A program made the position numbers and the translations under genes. The notes under the pieces are model-generated. The model was not told where the DNA came from, made no database searches, and was given only the letters and a program-made list of their open reading frames with translations. A DNA stretch of 5,220 nt from Tagaea sp. (GTDB lineage: Bacteria; Pseudomonadota; Alphaproteobacteria; CACIAM-22H2), in the NCBI GenBank assembly GCA_023653245.1, contig JAMNXK010000206.1, forward strand, positions 1 through 5,220, in the 5' to 3' direction. Shown here piece after piece: positions 1-5,220 of this stretch (its first letter is position 1; the number at the start of each line of letters is the position of its first letter).

Positions 1-632
1 CGGCGCTGAACCAATCTGTCGAGCTCGGCGGCGACGCGGGCCGGGTCGGCGTCGGCGAACTTGGCTTCGCGGCGCAGCGCGCGCGCCAGGCGCCGCCGGT
101 ACTCCGCGCGCGGGATCTCGACGGCACCGAAACGCGCCATGTGCTCGGTCGCCATTTGCGTGTCGAGCAATTCGAAGCCGCCGGCGATCAAGCGCGCGAC
201 CAGGTGGACGAGCGCGATTTTCGACGCGTCGGGCCGGCGCGCGAACATGCTTTCGCCGAAGAACGCGGCACCCAGGCGTACGCCGTAGAGCCCGCCCGCC
301 AGCCCGTCCGCGTCCCAGGCTTCGACCGAATGCGCGTGCCCGGCTTCGTGCAGCTCGCCGTAGAGCCGGCGGATCTCGGCGTTGATCCACGTGGAATCGC
401 GCGCGGCGCAGCCTTCCATCACTTGCGCGAAAGCGGTGTCCAGGCGGATCTCGTAGCGGTTCTTGCGCGCGGATTTGGCGAGCGAGCGGGGAATGCGGAA
501 TCCGTCCAAGGGCTGCACGCCGCGCGGATCGGGATCGTACCAGCCGATGTCGGGATCGTTCGCCGCGCGGGCCATCGGGAATATCCCGTTGGCGTAGGCC
601 CACAAGAGTTCCCTGTGGGTGAGCGCGGCCAT
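1..632 (-). CDS. aat: Leucyl/phenylalanyl-tRNA-protein transferase (3' end outside window)
   Basis: The enzyme transfers Leu or Phe from charged tRNA to the N-terminal Arg/Lys of proteins, marking them for ClpS/ClpAP degradation (N-degron pathway, cytoplasm). The reading frame is open from the ATG at 632 down to base 1 (210 full codons), so the C-terminal end lies outside; family proteins are usually about 200-240 residues, so little is missing. Visible family motifs: [13 protein letters not shown] (residues 9-21), WYDPDPRG (31-38), TWIN (81-84), the hallmark HAHSVEAW (99-106), [18 protein letters not shown] (113-130), SKIALVHL (137-144) and GFELLDTQ (152-159). The start lies 2 nt after the accC stop (TAG-cg-ATG), so it is the last visible gene of the aroQ-accB-accC operon and probably depends on translational coupling. 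A GAAGAA stretch in the accC tail may serve as a weak Shine-Dalgarno. The identification is firm from motifs; the 3' end cannot be judged. Confidence 0.95.
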   Translation of the reverse strand, partial: MAALTHRELLWAYANGIFPMARAANDPDIGWYDPDPRGVQPLDGFRIPRSLAKSARKNRYEIRLDTAFAQVMEGCAARDSTWINAEIRRLYGELHEAGHAHSVEAWDADGLAGGLYGVRLGAAFFGESMFARRPDASKIALVHLVARLIAGGFELLDTQMATEHMARFGAVEIPRAEYRRRLARALRREAKFADADPARVAAELDRLVQR

Positions 633-634
633 CG

Positions 635-1978
635 CTATTTCTTCAAACCCATCCAGCGTTCGAGCCAGTGGATGTCGTAATTGCCGTCGATGAATTCCTT
701 GGTGCGCGTCAGGCGCCGGTGCAACGGCAGCGTGGTCTGGATGCCGCCGATCACGTATTCGTCGAGCGCGCGGCGCAGGCGCATCAGGCACTCGTTGCGG
801 CTGGTGCCGTGGACGATCAGCTTGGCGACCATCGAATCGTAGTTGGACGGCACGCGGTAGCCCGAATAGAGCGCGCTGTCGATGCGCACGCCCAGCCCGC
901 CGGGCGTGTGATACTCGGCGATCTTGCCGGGCGAGGGGGCGAAGGTCTCGGGGTTCTCGGCGTTGATCCGGCACTCGATCGCGTGGCCTTGCAGGTTCAC
1001 GTCGGCTTGGCCGAAGGCCAGGGGGGCGCCCGAAGCGATACGGATCTGCTCGCGCACCAGATCGAGGCCGCAGATCATCTCCGTCACCGGATGCTCGACC
1101 TGCAGGCGCGTGTTCATCTCGATGAAGTAGAACTCGCCGTCCTGATAGAGGAATTCGAGCGTGCCGGCGTTGCGATAGCCGAGCTTCTTGAGTGCGGCCA
1201 CGACGATCTTGCCCATGCGGTCGCGCTGGGCGGCGTTGAGCGCGGGCGACGGGCTTTCCTCCAGCACCTTCTGATGGAAGCGCTGGAGCGAGCAATCGCG
1301 CTCGCCCAAATGCACGACGTTGCCGTGCGCGTCGGCGAGCATCTGGAATTCGATGTGCCGGGGATGGCCGAGATATTTCTCGATATAGACGACGTCGTTG
1401 CCGAAGGCGGCACCGGCTTCGGCGCGCGCCCCGCGATAGGCCTCTTCGAGCTGGGCGGCCGAGTTCGCGACCTTCATGCCCTTGCCGCCGCCGCCGCCCG
1501 CCGCTTTGACCAGCACGGGATAGCCGATCTCCTCGCCGAGCTTCAGCGCCGTCTCGAGATCCGCCACCGGCCCGTCCGAGCCGGGCACGCACGGCACGCC
1601 CAGCGAGATCATGGCGCGCTTGGCCTCGATCTTGTCGCCCATCATCGAGATGTGCTCGGGCGACGGGCCGATGAAGGCGATGCCGTGGTCTTCGACCATG
1701 CGCGCGAAATCGGCGTTCTCGGACAGGAAGCCGTAGCCCGGATGGATCGCGTCCGCCCCGGTGATGACGGCCGCCGAGATGATCGCGGCTTTGTTCAGAT
1801 AGCTCTCGCGCGCCGGCGGCGGGCCCACGCACACGCTTTCGTCGGCCAGGCGCACATGCATCGCGTCGGCGTCGGCGGTCGAGTGGACGGCGACCGTGTG
1901 GATGCCGAGCTCCTTGCACGCGCGATGGATGCGCAGCGCGATCTCGCCGCGGTTCGCGATGAGGACCTTCTCGAACAT
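635..1978 (-). CDS. accC: Biotin carboxylase subunit of acetyl-CoA carboxylase
   Basis: A 447-residue protein, the usual AccC length. It catalyses ATP-dependent carboxylation, by bicarbonate, of the biotin on AccB, the first half-reaction of malonyl-CoA synthesis. The N-terminal domain (about 1-113) has IANRGEIA (7-14) and [10 protein letters not shown] (79-88). The ATP-grasp domain carries K116, K158 with the glycine-rich AAGGGGGKG loop (159-167), H208, E275, E287, then N289, R291, Q293, V294 and E295 in [12 protein letters not shown]337 sits in the C-terminal domain (ECRINAENP). These match the E. coli active-site residues with a constant offset of one. The oddity is QRFHQK (232-237) where QRRHQK is usual; Q232, H235 and K237 are kept, but Phe replaces Arg. 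Start: ATG 4 nt after the accB stop. Stop: TAG 2 nt before aat. Adjacency to accB argues for AccC rather than another biotin-dependent carboxylase. AccA and AccD are not in this window. Confidence 0.97.
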   Translation of the reverse strand: MFEKVLIANRGEIALRIHRACKELGIHTVAVHSTADADAMHVRLADESVCVGPPPARESYLNKAAIISAAVITGADAIHPGYGFLSENADFARMVEDHGIAFIGPSPEHISMMGDKIEAKRAMISLGVPCVPGSDGPVADLETALKLGEEIGYPVLVKAAGGGGGKGMKVANSAAQLEEAYRGARAEAGAAFGNDVVYIEKYLGHPRHIEFQMLADAHGNVVHLGERDCSLQRFHQKVLEESPSPALNAAQRDRMGKIVVAALKKLGYRNAGTLEFLYQDGEFYFIEMNTRLQVEHPVTEMICGLDLVREQIRIASGAPLAFGQADVNLQGHAIECRINAENPETFAPSPGKIAEYHTPGGLGVRIDSALYSGYRVPSNYDSMVAKLIVHGTSRNECLMRLRRALDEYVIGGIQTTLPLHRRLTRTKEFIDGNYDIHWLERWMGLKK

Positions 1979-1982
1979 GCCG

Positions 1983-2498
1983 CTATTCCAGCACGATCAG
2001 CGGTTCGCCGTATTCGACGGGGGCGCCGCTCTCCACCAGGACGCGCGCGACCGTGCCCGAACGCGGGCTGCGGATCGGGTTCATGACCTTCATCGCTTCG
2101 ACGATCAGCAGAGTCTGGCCTTCCTTGACCTTGTCGCCCACGCGCACGAAGGCCGGCGCGCCCGGCTCGGGCGACAGATACGCCGTGCCGACCATCGGCG
2201 AGGTCACCGCGTCGTCGGGGATCTTCGCGGGGTCGGCGGCGGCGGGCGCGGGGATAGCGGGCGCGGGCGCCGGGGCGTGCGTCGCCATCGGCGCGTAGCC
2301 GGCGGCGGCCCCGCGCGACAGGCGCAAGCGCTTGGCGCCTTCCTGATACTCGATCTCGGACAGGCCGGTTTTTTCCAGGAGCTTGGCCAGGCGCTCGACG
2401 TCGGCCGAAGCCGGGCCGAAGCCGGGTGCGGCCTTCGCCGGGGCTTTGGATCGAGACGCGGGGGATTTGGGGGCGAGTTTGGACTTTTTGCTGGCCAT
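1983..2498 (-). CDS. accB: Biotin carboxyl carrier protein of acetyl-CoA carboxylase
   Basis: A 171-residue protein that carries the covalently bound biotin shuttled between AccC and the AccA/AccD carboxyltransferase. The C-terminal biotinyl domain (about 97-171) has the EAMKVMN motif with the biotinylation lysine at K137, followed by [18 protein letters not shown] stretch (109-117) fits the 'thumb' loop typical of AccB and absent from many other biotinyl domains. Residues 33-62 ([19 protein letters not shown], then a basic KRLRLSR) match the N-terminal helical region of AccB. Residues 73-92 form an Ala/Pro linker. Residues 2-24 are rich in Lys, Ser, Ala and Pro, ahead of the usual family start. 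I chose the ATG at 2498: the frame stays open further upstream, but that would run into aroQ, whereas this ATG sits 4 nt after the aroQ stop. Its Shine-Dalgarno is weak (GAG about 10 nt upstream), which fits translational coupling. Confidence 0.95.
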   Translation of the reverse strand: MASKKSKLAPKSPASRSKAPAKAAPGFGPASADVERLAKLLEKTGLSEIEYQEGAKRLRLSRGAAAGYAPMATHAPAPAPAIPAPAAADPAKIPDDAVTSPMVGTAYLSPEPGAPAFVRVGDKVKEGQTLLIVEAMKVMNPIRSPRSGTVARVLVESGAPVEYGEPLIVLE

Positions 2499-2502
2499 GG
2501 TT

Positions 2503-2958
2503 CTACTCGAGATCGGGATCGACGAGGCGCGCGAGGGCTTCGAGGGCGAAGAGATAGCCCTGCGGCCCGAGACCGCAGATGACGCCCTTCGCCACGCGGC
2601 TGACATAGGATTTGTGGCGGAATTCCTCGCGCGCGTGGATGTTCGACAGATGGACTTCGATCACCGGCAGATCGCAGGCGATCAGCGCGTCCATCAACGC
2701 GATCGACGTATGGGTCAGGCCGCCCGGGTTGACCACGATTCCGTCGGCGGTTTGGCGCGCCTCCTGGATCCAGTCGATCAGCTGGCCCTCGTGGTTGGAT
2801 TGGCGGAAATCCAGCGCGACGCCGAGATCCTCGGCCAGCGCCTTGCACTCGGCCTCGATATCGGCGAGCGAGGTGCGGCCGTAAATTTCCGGCTGCCGGA
2901 CCCCGAGAAGATTGAGGTTCGGCCCGTTCAAGATCAGCAGCGTCGGTTTGGGCTCCAC
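2503..2958 (-). CDS. aroQ: 3-dehydroquinate dehydratase, type II
   Basis: Catalyses 3-dehydroquinate to 3-dehydroshikimate, the third step of the shikimate pathway to aromatic amino acids; type II enzymes are dodecamers in the cytoplasm. The product is 151 residues, normal for the family (about 145-150). The full signature is present: [12 protein letters not shown] (8-19), R21 and Y26 (IYGRTSL, catalytic Tyr), [10 protein letters not shown] (55-64), [12 protein letters not shown] (77-88, with N77 and H83), and [17 protein letters not shown] (101-117) with catalytic H103 and R114. These correspond to Y24, N75, H81, H101 and R112 of the M. tuberculosis enzyme with an offset of two. The start is a GTG: no ATG lies near the conserved N-terminus, a GGGAG Shine-Dalgarno sits 9 nt upstream, and starting further up would overlap the promoter and the araC gene. 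First gene of the aroQ-accB-accC-aat operon; the stop lies 4 nt before accB. Confidence 0.95.
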   Translation of the reverse strand: MEPKPTLLILNGPNLNLLGVRQPEIYGRTSLADIEAECKALAEDLGVALDFRQSNHEGQLIDWIQEARQTADGIVVNPGGLTHTSIALMDALIACDLPVIEVHLSNIHAREEFRHKSYVSRVAKGVICGLGPQGYLFALEALARLVDPDLE

Positions 2959-2967
2959 GAGGGTGCG

Positions 2968-2972
2968 CTCCC
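2968..2972 (-). promoter_or_regulatory. Shine-Dalgarno of aroQ (decides the GTG start)
   Basis: On the minus strand GGGAG lies 9 nt upstream of the GTG at 2958. It supports that unusual start codon, because the frame has no ATG or other initiation codon between this site and the conserved N-terminal motif. Confidence 0.6.
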
Positions 2973-2995
2973 GGCGGTTGACGAGTCGACGGGCG

Positions 2996-3023
2996 GTTAT
3001 AGCAAGGGGGGAGGGGGCGTCAA
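2996..3023 (-). promoter_or_regulatory. Sigma70-type promoter of the aroQ-accB-accC-aat operon
   Basis: On the minus strand a -35 box TTGACG (3018-3023) and a -10 box TATAAC (2996-3001) are separated by 16 bp; each matches the consensus at five of six positions. Transcription would start near 2989, leaving a leader of about 30 nt before the aroQ GTG, with the Shine-Dalgarno inside it. The -35 box overlaps the TGA stop (3020-3022) of the upstream AraC-family gene. The spacer is almost pure C/T (5 C, T, 6 C). Inferred from sequence only; no start site has been mapped. Confidence 0.75.
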
Positions 3024-3868
3024 ACCGCTCGTTTTTGCGGTGCGGAATCGGCGCCGCCGGCGGCCAGTGCCGCGGCCGGGTCGCGGCCGAAGGCGGCGGG
3101 CGGCGCGCCGTAGCGGCGTTTGAACTCCCGCACGAAGGCCGACAGGTCGCCGAACCCGGACGCGAAGGCGGCATGCGTCGCGCTTTCGTGCCCGCGCGCC
3201 AGGGATTCCATCGCGCGCGCCAGGCGCAGGTCGATCACGTAGCGATAGGGCGTGACGCCGACCACGCGCCGGAACACCCGCAGGAAGTGGAACTTGCTCA
3301 TCGCCGCCTCGCGCGCCAGGGCGGCCAGATCGAGTTTCTCGGCGGCGCGCGCCTCGATCATGCGCACGGCGCGCGCGATGCGGCGTTCTTCGCGCGCGCT
3401 CGCCGCCCGGCCGGCCGGTGCCGTCCCTTGGGCGAGGGCGCTCGCGCGCAAGGCGAGGGCGGCGGCGATTTCGTCGGCGCGCAACGGATCGCGCGCGGCC
3501 GCGAGCGCGTGCAGCCCGGCCACGAGAATCCGCGTCTCCGCCTTGGGGCCGAGCGACGGTCGCGCGAAGCCGATCTCGTCCTCGCGCGACAGGCCGAGCG
3601 CCAGGCACAGATCGCCCGTGCCGTGATCGTGGCCGCATTCGAAACACGCCCCCGCCTCGCCCAGCAGGACCGCGCCGGGATGCAAGGCGGCCCGGCCGCT
3701 GCGCGTGCGATAGGTGAAGCTTCCCGACACCACCGCCGCGATCGAAGCGGTCTCGTGCCGCTCCTCGAAGGGCCGGTCGCCCGGGCCCGCGCGGCACTCG
3801 AACCGCGCCAGGCGCCAGAACGAGCCTTGGGCAAGATCGCGCGAAATGGGGGCCGGTCCCTGATCCAT
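3020..3868 (-). CDS. AraC-family transcriptional regulator
   Basis: A 282-residue protein with an N-terminal cupin-like sensor half and a C-terminal AraC/XylS DNA-binding domain. The DNA-binding part (about 164-262) has two helix-turn-helices: [26 protein letters not shown] (179-204, in the usual position of the first) and the more diagnostic [26 protein letters not shown] (229-254), followed by the typical P and F. The N-terminal half (about 15-105) has strand-like stretches, with a Cys/His cluster C75, C78, H80, H82 and C88. The middle and C-terminal tail are Ala/Arg-rich. I chose the ATG at 3868: it is the only Met before the sensor domain, and the open frame upstream is antisense to the VOC gene. 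No Shine-Dalgarno is seen; an AT-rich patch ends 6 nt before the ATG, so the mRNA may be leaderless. The gene is divergent from the VOC gene, a common regulator-target layout. Ligand and targets are unknown. Its stop overlaps the promoter of aroQ. Confidence 0.9.
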   Translation of the reverse strand: MDQGPAPISRDLAQGSFWRLARFECRAGPGDRPFEERHETASIAAVVSGSFTYRTRSGRAALHPGAVLLGEAGACFECGHDHGTGDLCLALGLSREDEIGFARPSLGPKAETRILVAGLHALAAARDPLRADEIAAALALRASALAQGTAPAGRAASAREERRIARAVRMIEARAAEKLDLAALAREAAMSKFHFLRVFRRVVGVTPYRYVIDLRLARAMESLARGHESATHAAFASGFGDLSAFVREFKRRYGAPPAAFGRDPAAALAAGGADSAPQKRAV

Positions 3869-3952
3869 GCCCCGAGAATAGCAATTTTCCCCAAGCGGCG
3901 CGCGTGCCGCCGGGCGCACGGTGCCGTCTCCCGACAACGAAGGAAAATCGCG
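3869..3952. promoter_or_regulatory. Divergent intergenic region with candidate operator repeats
   Basis: These 84 bp separate the AraC-family start (minus) from the VOC start (plus) and must hold both promoters. GTGCCG occurs twice in the same direction (3904-3909 and 3921-3926, 17 bp apart). Overlapping them are a CGTGC/GCACG inverted pair (3903-3907, 3916-3920) and a small GCAC-G-GTGC dyad (3916-3924). A short AT-rich patch at 3875-3888 contains, on the minus strand, TATTCT 6 nt before the araC ATG, a possible -10 box without a good -35. No clear promoter for the VOC gene was recognised. Function as an AraC-type binding site is inference. Confidence 0.4.
3940..3944 (+). promoter_or_regulatory. 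Shine-Dalgarno of the VOC gene
   Basis: AAGGA lies 8 nt upstream of the ATG at 3953, near-ideal spacing. It fixes that start, although the frame is open far upstream as a GC-driven artefact. Confidence 0.8.
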
Positions 3953-4330
3953 ATGTTCGATCATGTGTCCATGGGCGTAGCCGACGTGAAGCGCGCCAAG
4001 AAATTCTACGACGCGGTCCTCGCACCGCTCGGCTACACGTGCCTGAGCGCGGGCGACACCTCGCTCGGGTACGGTGCGAAATCGGTCGCGCTGTGGATCG
4101 GCGAGGCCAAGCGGCCGGTCAAGGCCGACATGGAATCGGGCTTGCACTTCTGCTTCGCCGCACCCGACCGCAAATCGGTCGACAAGTTCCACAAGGCGGC
4201 GCTGGCGCAAGGCGGCAAGGACAACGGCAAGCCGGGTTTGCGCGCCGATTACGGCGACGATTACTACGCCGCCTACGCGATCGATCCCGAGGGCTACCGG
4301 ATCGAAGCCTATTGCGGCAAGCCGGGCTGA
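3953..4330 (+). CDS. VOC-superfamily (glyoxalase/dioxygenase fold) protein
   Basis: A 125-residue single-domain protein of the vicinal oxygen chelate superfamily (glyoxalase I / bleomycin-resistance / extradiol dioxygenase fold), made of two beta-alpha-beta-beta-beta modules. Module one: FDHVSMGVADVKRAKKFYDAVLAPLGY (2-28), then YGAKSVALWIG. Module two: GLHFCFAAPDRKSVDKFHKAALAQGG (63-88), then YYAAYAIDPEGYRIEAYC (104-121). H4, H65 and E118 occupy the positions of the usual metal ligands, so a divalent-metal site is likely. Such proteins usually act as dimers. The start is set by AAGGA 8 nt upstream. The substrate cannot be deduced: small VOC proteins of this type are often labelled lactoylglutathione lyase without proof, and antibiotic or electrophile detoxification is equally possible. 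It is divergent from an AraC-family gene that may control it, and the EamA gene follows 81 bp downstream. Confidence 0.9.
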   Translation: MFDHVSMGVADVKRAKKFYDAVLAPLGYTCLSAGDTSLGYGAKSVALWIGEAKRPVKADMESGLHFCFAAPDRKSVDKFHKAALAQGGKDNGKPGLRADYGDDYYAAYAIDPEGYRIEAYCGKPG

Positions 4331-4348
4331 TACCCGGCGCGCGCCGGG
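4321..4348 (+). other. Two mutually exclusive GC hairpins at the VOC 3' end
   Basis: Three 6-nt arms follow one another: GCCGGG (4321-4326), CCCGGC (4333-4338) and GCCGGG (4343-4348). The middle arm can pair with the first (loop of 6 nt containing the VOC stop codon) or with the third (loop GCGC). The second option forms a perfect 16-nt palindrome at 4333-4348. No T-run follows, so this is not a standard intrinsic terminator, though it could slow RNA polymerase or protect the 3' end. Confidence 0.45.
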
Positions 4349-4411
4349 CGCATAAGACGGTTGCGCGCGGAAGGGGTGGCGGCTTCGCGCGCGCTTTGCG
4401 CATGATCGGGC

Positions 4412-5220
4412 ATGTTGCTCGATCGCGTTTCGCCCATCTTGCTGGCGGCCGTGGCGGCCGTGCTGGGCGGCACGTCGTTCGTGGCCTCGCGGCTGGCGGT
4501 GAGCGAGGGCGATCCGGCGGAGATCGCGTTCCTGCGCTACGCCGTGGCGTGCGCGCTGCTGTTCGCGGCGGCCTATTCGGCGACGGGGCGATGGCCGCGC
4601 GTGGCGCGCGCCGACATGGCGCCGACGCTGGCCTTGGGCGTGTTGATGTTCGCCGTCTTCGGCTGGCTGTTCACGGCGGCGACCCAGTACATCCCGGCCG
4701 CGCGCGCCGCCCTGATCGTGGCGGCGATGCCGATGACGGCGCTGGCGTTCGCTTGGGCGCTGGGGCGCGAGCGCGCGACGCCGGCCAAGGCGATCGCTTG
4801 CGTGCTGGCGGTCGCCGGCGTCGCGGTGGCGCTGGGCGACAAGGCGACCGCCGGGCCCGATTCGTGGCGGGGCGACGCGTACATGATTCTCGCGGCGCTG
4901 ATCGGCGGCGCGCACACGGTGCTGTCGGCCGACTATGTGCGCCGCTATTCGCCCGTGCCGCAAATCGCGTTTCAAAGTCTCGCGGGCTCGGCGGCGCTGG
5001 GTCTGGTCTTGCTCGCCACGGGCGGGATCACGGATCTGTCGGGCTACTCCGCCGCCGGCTGGACGGCGATCGCTTGGCTCGCCATCCCCGGCGGCTTCCT
5101 GAGCTTCTATCTGTGGTTCAAGGCGCTCGAGCGCATCCCGGCCTCGCGCGTGGCGCTGTGCGTGACGCTCAATCCGCTGGCGGCGGCGCTGGGCGGGGCG
5201 CTGGTGCTGGGCGAAGCGGC
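4412..5220 (+). CDS. EamA/DMT-family membrane transporter (3' end outside window)
   Basis: An inner-membrane protein of the drug/metabolite transporter superfamily; 269 full codons are visible and the frame is open to the window edge. Members usually have ten transmembrane helices and about 290-300 residues, so roughly the last helix is missing. Hydrophobic segments are seen near residues 9-31, 38-57, 71-91, 97-118, 125-142, 154-175, 185-203, 217-238 and 245-267. EamA-type features: FLRYAVACALLF (40-51), the YIPAARAALIVAAMPM stretch with R119-E120 after the fourth helix, and the repeated-half equivalent RIPASRVALCVTLNPLAAALGG (241-262) followed by LGE. The start is the ATG at 4412, because an in-frame TGA lies at 4403-4405, so nothing further upstream is possible. 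No good Shine-Dalgarno precedes it. The substrate is unknown (amino acids, nucleotides and drugs all occur in the family). It might be co-transcribed with the VOC gene. Confidence 0.92.
   Translation, partial: MLLDRVSPILLAAVAAVLGGTSFVASRLAVSEGDPAEIAFLRYAVACALLFAAAYSATGRWPRVARADMAPTLALGVLMFAVFGWLFTAATQYIPAARAALIVAAMPMTALAFAWALGRERATPAKAIACVLAVAGVAVALGDKATAGPDSWRGDAYMILAALIGGAHTVLSADYVRRYSPVPQIAFQSLAGSAALGLVLLATGGITDLSGYSAAGWTAIAWLAIPGGFLSFYLWFKALERIPASRVALCVTLNPLAAALGGALVLGEA

Noticed and set aside
141..680. 179-codon plus-strand frame opposite aat
   Set aside because: It is antisense to the motif-rich aat gene and has no recognisable domain.
668..2086. 472-codon open frame on the plus strand, opposite accC
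   Set aside because: It is the mirror of a strongly conserved biotin carboxylase; its Ala/Arg/Asp/Val-rich product has no recognisable motif, and long antisense frames are expected at this GC content.
2499..2606. 36-codon upstream extension of accB
   Set aside because: It overlaps the 3' end of aroQ in another frame and shows no AccB-like sequence; the ATG at 2498 directly follows the aroQ stop.
2204..2848. 214-codon minus-strand frame across aroQ and accB
   Set aside because: It is a shifted frame of both genes, with a Pro/Arg-rich product typical of out-of-frame reading in GC-rich DNA.
3006..3017. G-rich tract as a possible G-quadruplex
   Set aside because: Only two G-runs (6 and 5) separated by one A; this is too short for a convincing four-run quadruplex, and the stretch is better explained as the promoter spacer.
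2912..3952. Upstream extension of the VOC frame on the plus strand
   Set aside because: It is antisense to the AraC-family gene; the VOC domain starts at the ATG at 3953, which has its own good Shine-Dalgarno.
4333..4348. Intrinsic terminator after the VOC gene
   Set aside because: The 16-nt palindrome is perfect but is followed by CGCATAAG rather than a T-run, so I list it only as a hairpin.
4402..4411. ATG at 4402 as alternative start of the transporter
   Set aside because: It is in a different frame from the transporter, whose own frame has a TGA at 4403-4405.
3869..4975. Upstream extension (369 codons) of the AraC-family frame on the minus strand
   Set aside because: It lies antisense to the VOC and EamA genes, is rich in Arg/His/Ala with no domain, and the AraC sensor domain begins right after the ATG at 3868.

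Overview
The window looks like ordinary chromosome from a high-GC (roughly 70% G+C) Gram-negative bacterium, most likely an alphaproteobacterium. The reasons are the GC-rich codon use and the gene order aroQ-accB-accC-aat, which from general knowledge is common in that class. Genus and species cannot be told from the sequence. There are six protein-coding genes. The two at the window edges (aat on the left, an EamA/DMT transporter on the right) are cut off. No tRNA, rRNA, CRISPR array or insertion sequence was seen.

Left part (1-3001, minus strand): a tight four-gene housekeeping operon, read right to left. aroQ (type II 3-dehydroquinase, shikimate pathway) is followed after 4 nt by accB (biotin carboxyl carrier protein), after 4 nt by accC (biotin carboxylase), and after 2 nt by aat (leucyl/phenylalanyl-tRNA-protein transferase). 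AccB and AccC work together: AccC carboxylates the biotin carried on AccB, which feeds the carboxyltransferase (AccA/AccD, not in this window) to make malonyl-CoA for fatty acid synthesis. Just upstream of aroQ is a convincing sigma70-type promoter (TTGACG, 16 bp, TATAAC). Its -35 box overlaps the stop codon of the preceding araC-type gene, so the operon can be transcribed independently of that gene.

Middle (3020-4330): an AraC-family regulator on the minus strand is divergent from a small VOC (glyoxalase/dioxygenase fold) metalloenzyme gene on the plus strand. They share an 84-bp spacer that holds a repeated GTGCCG motif and a short AT-rich patch. This is the usual layout of a regulator beside its target, but the VOC substrate cannot be read from sequence.

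Right part (4331-5220, plus strand): an 81-bp gap with two overlapping, mutually exclusive GC-rich hairpins, then a DMT/EamA-family membrane transporter running off the window end.

No new multi-gene system is evident. The points most worth a second look are a Phe replacing the usual Arg in the AccC QRRHQK motif, the promoter overlapping the araC stop, the possible leaderless start of the AraC gene, its Cys/His-rich sensor motif, and the alternative hairpins behind the VOC gene.
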